A stretch of 64,000 bases of DNA from Hirundichthys speculiger (Eukaryota > Chordata > Actinopteri > Beloniformes > Exocoetidae): assembly GCA_018398805.1 (NCBI GenBank), contig JAGFBZ010000865.1, forward strand, positions 806,001 through 870,000, read 5' to 3'. Below, one piece after another: positions 53,111-64,000 of this stretch. A program made the position numbers and the translations under genes. Position 1 is the first letter of the stretch. Each line of letters opens with the position of its first letter. A model generated the notes under the pieces. That model was given only the letters and a program-made list of their open reading frames with translations. It did not search any database and was not told where the DNA came from.

Positions 53111-53479
53111 AGTGATGGACCTCACTCTGAAACTGAACTGAAGAGGAAGTTAAACCCTCCAAGAAACGTTTCAGTAGGATTCTCAGGTTCTTCTGTTGGA
53201 CATCCAAGACCCGTCCAGCAGAAGAAACTCAGATGACTGAGGACCCTCACCTCCACCAGCACCACACACTGGGAACTGAGATGAAAGAGCTACAAGGAGA
53301 ACCTGCCATGGATCCCACTGTGAAACCGACTGCAGGGGAAGTGAAACCCAAAAAGAAACTCTCTCTGACTCTCTTGGACATCCAAGTCCCCATCCAGCAG
53401 GAGAAAGATATCAATGAGGACACTCACCTCCACCAGCACCACACACCAAGAACATGACCTGCTTTACCACAAACAGGGC

Positions 53480-53600
53480 AGCATGTTGGTGTGGTGGTCC
53501 ACGTGGCCACTTCACAGCAGGAAGATTCCAGGTCTCGGGTCTCTGCACGTCTGCGTGGGTTCTCTCCGGGGGCTCCGGCTTCCTCCCACACCCCAACATT
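53480..53600 (+). repeat. tRNA-like dispersed fish repeat fragment
   Basis: TGGTGTGGTGGTCC, CACTTCACAGCAGGAAGATTCC, TGCGTGGGTTCTCTCCGGG and CTCCGGCTTCCTCCCACA appear in the order typical of a very common fish repeat (head as at 11017). It follows directly on the kinase pseudogene. Confidence 0.55.
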
Positions 53601-54170
53601 TCCCACATTTAATTCAATCACATTAATGAATTTCAGTTTGTTGTGTTAAAGTTTATGTTGAAATGTGTATTATATGTAAATAATGAACCTACAGGAGTTT
53701 AATAAACTCTGAAAATGTATTTGCATGTCTATATATTGTATTTGTTCATTCAAATTTGTCAATAACAAATTCCAGAAATTCAACCCAGACACAGATTTCT
53801 ATCTCAGAGCAGAGGTGTTCCAGAGTCCTGGTGTTACTGCTAACTGTGCTTTTACAATGATAATGTGATAAGCAGGATGAACCTGCTGTCAATGGGAACT
53901 GTTTTTACAAAACACAGAATTACATCAACATTCAGTGTCAAAAAATAAACAGATTTAAACGATATGGAAATAGAAAAGAAAGAACCAGCCCCTGGTGAAA
54001 AAGAAATGAACTTTATGTTTTTTATTATTATTGAATAATTGAAACCCTACATAGGACTAAACATGGATGGATGGATGGACGAATAATGGAACAACATATC
54101 AACAGGAAAATCTTACATCATAATAGGACAAAAGGTAGTTACAAAAAAATGTATTTCAGAATTTTAATCT
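53601..54170. other. AT-rich spacer
   Basis: AT-rich sequence between the kinase pseudogene and the LINE relic, with a short GGAT repeat near 54063-54078. No gene recognised. Confidence 0.4.
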
Positions 54171-54179
54171 ACAGATCCA

Positions 54180-55195
54180 TAAATAGGCCTAAGACAAAAA
54201 AAAAAAAGTATAAGATTGAAATAAAATTTTATTTTTTTACATAATTTTCTTGTTTTGCTGGCTTTAGAATTTATTCAATCTTTTAAAGATTCTAAGTATG
54301 ATGAAACGAGTGCTTTAAACAATAATGTTTGGACACTGCTGTACAAATTTAGTAAAATATGTTAAATATTAATAGAAGGTTGATAATATAAGATTTTCCT
54401 GGATTTCTTTCCTTGTTTTGTGTCAGACCAAATAGAACATGCTGAATGTTCAGTTTCTAACAGGAGTCAAAACTGATGTTTATGAGATTATTTAGATCAA
54501 TCTAAAAGACATGAGTTGGTACAATCCCAAAATAAATAACATATTGTTTCACCCAGTAAAATAATTTACTTTAAAAGTAAAATAATTTATTTTAATTAAA
54601 ATATTAATCTTGTATATTACAAGACAGGTCTTGACTAGATAACACCCGTAGAGAAATTTCAAAATAACTTCTACCTTAATTGTAATAAAAACAGTTCCTT
54701 GAAAAGATCTAAGTGTTCTCCCAATCGATGTCATTAGAAATATTATTCCAATAGAAAAGAGCTGCAGGTTTAGAAACGACGTCTCTTTGAATGATATTTC
54801 TGATGCATTGATTAGTGGCTTTATCACTCAATAAAGGACATAAGATACCAATACATACATCATCAGGAGTTAAACCTGGAATAATACAGCTTTTATCTTT
54901 AGGAGCAGAGCAAAATCATCTCCTAACCCCATCTGGTACTGCATCAAATACGATAGAATATTCTCTTGGTGTAACAGGGAAACCAGAATTTTTTCCTCAG
55001 TGAATAACTGACCATTGTCATTCAGCAAGAGACTAACAAGCAATATTTCATTATCAACCCTCCTCTTGATATATAATGATTTGTATATCATAAACTGAAG
55101 TTGTGCTTCTTTAATTTCTAAATTTCTATTTTTTTTTTTTTTTATTTCTAATTTCTCTTCTGGGATTGATAAAGTATTTTTCATTTTCATTTCAT
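54180..55195 (-). mobile_element. decayed L1/Tx1-like LINE ORF2 C-terminal region
   Basis: On the minus strand, alternate frames read NGQLFTEEKILV, GFPVTPREYSIVFDAVPDG near 54990-54930, and PAALFYWNNI and NDIDWENT near 54770-54715. This is the order found downstream of the reverse transcriptase in fish Tx1-like L1 elements. Later parts give GETICYLFWDCT near 54555-54520 and YIINLLL near 54395. Many stops and shifts are present. Confidence 0.55.
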
Positions 55196-55199
55196 TTCA

Positions 55200-55640
55200 G
55201 TGTGCTTGGGCTTCGAGTGAAGACAGCTTTAAGTTGTGGGTATTCAAGTCTGTTTTGGGAGCTCAAATGGCTGCAGCTGATTGATGAGATGTGCTATGGC
55301 CACATGTGGGTCGTTCATGTCTTAGTTCTTTATCAATTAAGCAAGTAAAAGGTCTAGATACCAAGTGTGATATTTGCATTTAGCAAATTTTTTGTTTTCA
55401 TAGGAGCACTTGCTGCCAGTGAGTAATGATCCCAGATCCACTCCACAGTAATGAAGGTATTTAGGAACTTTAATTGTTCAATACATGCTCCAATCTGGAC
55501 ATGAATACACTCAAATTACACTAAAGGCTTCTCATTTTCAGTGTAAAACTGTAACTGTGACATCCTTTGCTTTACAGTTGAATTAAATGTTATCAGAATG
55601 ATTTTTTTTTTTTTTTTTTTACCAGAAAAACCCAAACAAA
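55200..55640. other. spacer before the pkd2 3' end
   Basis: No gene or clear repeat was recognised apart from a poly-T run at 55602-55620. Confidence 0.4.
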
Positions 55641-55649
55641 TAAATCACA

Positions 55650-56367
55650 CTATTTATTTAATAACATTTTATTTGGCACATCAGAAACAAAAAAAAATTG
55701 TAAAGACTGTAAAAAAATAATTAAAGGAAAAATATAATAATTGCATGAGTTTCCCATGAACACTAGATGCACTCCAAATTGAAGTTTGTTTCAAGTTACA
55801 ATATGTATCATAAAGTCATAAGCTAATTAATCTCAAGCTTAATTGATGTAAGACAAATGAGTAAATATGACAGATGTATGTACCGCGCATGTACCTACTG
55901 TATGTTAAAACGGTGATAAAAAAAAATCAGCAGAAAAATTATTGTTCAAAAAATGCCAACGGTATTTCTGTAAATGATAGGACGTGTGGATGCACTAAAC
56001 AAAAGCACGTGAGCATTTTTTTTTTTCATTTTTTTTGTATAAAGTAAAATTCGTACACTGGATTCTTAACATTGAAAAGCATGTTTGCTGGTACATGTGT
56101 CTCATGCTGTGATGAAGTAGAAGTAAAAAAAATATTCCTCACTTCGTGCATATTTCAGATCTGTCAGCCTCACCTGCACATGTTCGGTGCATTAAAGTAA
56201 AGGAAGCAGCAAGCAATTGACTCTGCTTTTTCCTTTCTCATGTAACAAGTAGTTTTAACAACTTCAAAATTGTACTTTTTTTTTCCCTGTAAAAAAATGT
56301 CCAATGCCTGAAGTTTCCTGTCCAACTGCAATTCATTTTGCAAGAGTTTATTTACAGAGTGGAGTCT
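55650..56367 (-). other. pkd2: pkd2 3' untranslated region
   Basis: Minus-strand AATAAA signals lie opposite 56347-56352 (very close to the stop), 55668-55673 and 55653-55658. The distal pair gives a plausible 0.7-kb 3' UTR. The interval is AT-rich and has no coding motifs. Confidence 0.5.
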
Positions 56368-62585
<6,218 letters not shown>

Positions 62586-62839
62586 CTGCGAATGAGACAA
62601 TTCAAGAAGACATCCACATATGTTTCAGTGCATTCATTGATTTACTTATTTGATTCAGTGACACTTTCAATACATTTTGCTTTAATTGGATTACTGAACT
62701 TTGAAGAGCGCCAGCAGCAACACTTAAGGTTCCTGGACATGCAGACAGAGATATAAATAGGAATGTAAATAAATTAACATAAATGAACTGTTTTTTATGA
62801 TTTTGCCTCCATAAACCACCAAAATAAATTTAAAAAATA

Positions 62840-64000
62840 AAAAAAATCAAGATGCGATCAAGGTGTAGACTTTCAGCTTTAATTTAATAGATTTTTTTTT
62901 AAGTATGGCATTTACAATTTAAGAATTTCAGTGATTTTAAGCAAGGTGCCCCCATTTTCAGGAGCTCAAATGTATTTGGACAACTGACTGAAACTAAGTG
63001 AACTGTACAGGAATGGTCCATTCCCTCCTTACTACAAAACAAATGAAACCCAGACAAAAGATCTGAAAATGATACCAGGTGTTGATTTGGCATTTAGCAG
63101 CTGTTTTGACTGGAACTACCACTGTATAGCTAGCTCCAGCTACCTCAAACCAAGTAATGGAGGCGATCATGAGACCAAAGCAACAACAACAACAAACAAA
63201 AGAAAAACAGTGATCTAAAGAGAGACAGCAAAAACTTTAGGCATCCCCAAACCAATTGTTAGGTACATTCTTTAAAAGAAATCATTTGCTAGTGAGTTCA
63301 ACAACATCTAAAAGGCCTGGATGACCATGGAAGATAACTAAAGTTAATAACTGCAAAGTCCTTTTTGTGATGAAGAGAAAAAAAACCTTCACAACACCAA
63401 GAGAAGTCAAGAACATTCTGGAGATGGATTGGTGCATTGTTGTCAAAATTAAGAGACACCTTCATGAATGTAAATACGGTGTTTACAACAAGATACAAAC
63501 TACTGTCAACAGAACAGGAAAGCCAGACTAGACATTATCAGAAAACATCTAAAAAAAAGTCCTCTTATGTTCTGGAATGAGATTCTTTAGACAGATGAAA
63601 ACAAAGGTAAACTTGTATCAGAATGATGGGTAGAAAAAAGTATGGAGAAAACAAAGGAGCAGCTCATGATCCAAAGCAGACCACATCATGTGCCAAACAT
63701 AGTGGAGGTAGTATAATGGGATTGCCACATACGGCTGCCCATGGAATGGGCTCATTGCGATATAAATTCTGAGGTTTACAGGGGGATACTCACAGCTCAG
63801 ATTTATCCAAAATCCGCAAAACTGACAGGACAGTACTTCACAATGCAAGTGGATAATCACCCTAAACATACTGGAAAACCAACTTAAGACTTCTTGAAGG
63901 CAAAGAAATGAAATATTCTTCAGTGACTGAAGATAAAACTGAAGACAGAAAGGCCCACAGACAATAATATATCCATGGATGAAACTCAGTCTGTTAATGC
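62840..64000 (+). mobile_element. decayed Tc1-like transposon running off the right edge
   Basis: From about 62960 the sequence shows the CAAATGTATTTGGACAACTG terminal motif. It then carries an N-terminal part (CCCCAAACCAATTGTTAGG), AGAGACACCTTCATGAATG, and RT-free DDE-type pieces: AAACATAGTGGAGGTAGTAT, and KLTGQYFTMQVDNHPKHTG near 63815-63875 with the second catalytic Asp. Frames are broken. It lies in pkd2 intron 1. Confidence 0.7.

Larger units (their letters stand above)
51240..53459 (+). pseudogene. intronless HIPK-like kinase pseudogene, N-terminus and catalytic loop missing
   Basis: HIPK/DYRK-family kinases phosphorylate nuclear regulators, and teleosts carry many short HIPK-like genes. 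Readable parts: RNFTPF, QQMLVAPKAMLVNHQSEPFK, then the DFG region VKLIDFGLATEA and activation segment YRVPEVLLHHPT, VDM-stop-TLGCVLAFLYLGD, FISLLKRMLEVDPGKRITP and ALSHDFITTEHL. The first half of the kinase is absent, replaced by the LINE ending at about 51240. The HxD catalytic loop, expected between LVA.KA and MLVNH, is deleted. TGA at 51502-51504 replaces the Trp of DMWTLGC. The tail after 52070 changes frame several times and holds four copies of a Leu/Glu/Thr-rich repeat, with two copies of a His-Gln-His-His-Thr segment. No introns interrupt it, so retroposition is possible. Confidence 0.85.

Overview
This window is nuclear DNA from a ray-finned fish, probably a teleost. It is AT-rich, its genes are split into many short exons with GT-AG introns, and it is full of fish-type repeats: Tc1/mariner, hAT and Tigger elements, L2 and Tx1-like LINEs, and tRNA-derived SINEs. 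No prokaryotic, phage or organellar features were seen.

Four protein-coding genes were rebuilt exon by exon, with reading phase carried across every junction. From left to right they are: (1) the first 476 codons of a small-HERC gene (RCC1 repeats of a HERC3/5/6-type ubiquitin ligase), minus strand, 16840 down to 1641, with its HECT end beyond the left edge; (2) ppm1k, the mitochondrial branched-chain ketoacid dehydrogenase phosphatase, complete, plus strand, 24299-30584, 382 aa; (3) abcg2, a half-size ABC exporter, complete, plus strand, 35440-48799, 666 aa; (4) pkd2 (polycystin-2), minus strand, 62585 down to 56368, lacking only the first coding exon beyond the right edge. HERC and ppm1k diverge, ppm1k and abcg2 are in tandem, and abcg2 and pkd2 converge. 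The same neighbours occur in human 4q22 (PKD2-ABCG2-PPM1K-HERC6/HERC5), so this is an old conserved block. The genes are linked by synteny and share no pathway.

Between abcg2 and pkd2 lies a broken, intronless HIPK-like kinase. It has lost its catalytic loop, carries a stop codon in the kinase core, and has a repetitive C-terminal tail. It abuts a LINE fragment on its left. A Tx1-like LINE relic lies just downstream of pkd2.

Introns and spacers hold most of the repeats. The best preserved is a 1.6-kb Tc1 element (8185-9788) in a HERC intron, with 200-bp inverted repeats, TA duplications and a transposase frame broken by one stop codon and one extra base. Others include two hAT MITEs, an 800-bp Tigger MITE, two copies of one SINE (one nested in a Tc1 relic), an unexplained 1.1-kb inverted-repeat structure in HERC intron 1, and a perfect 21-bp hairpin.

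I found no convincing new biological system. The points most worth a second look are an apparent one-base frameshift in the last pkd2 exon, the catalytic-loop-less HIPK-like pseudogene with its repeated tail, the inverted-repeat element at 14.0-15.1 kb, and transposons sitting 15-35 bp from splice sites of HERC and abcg2.
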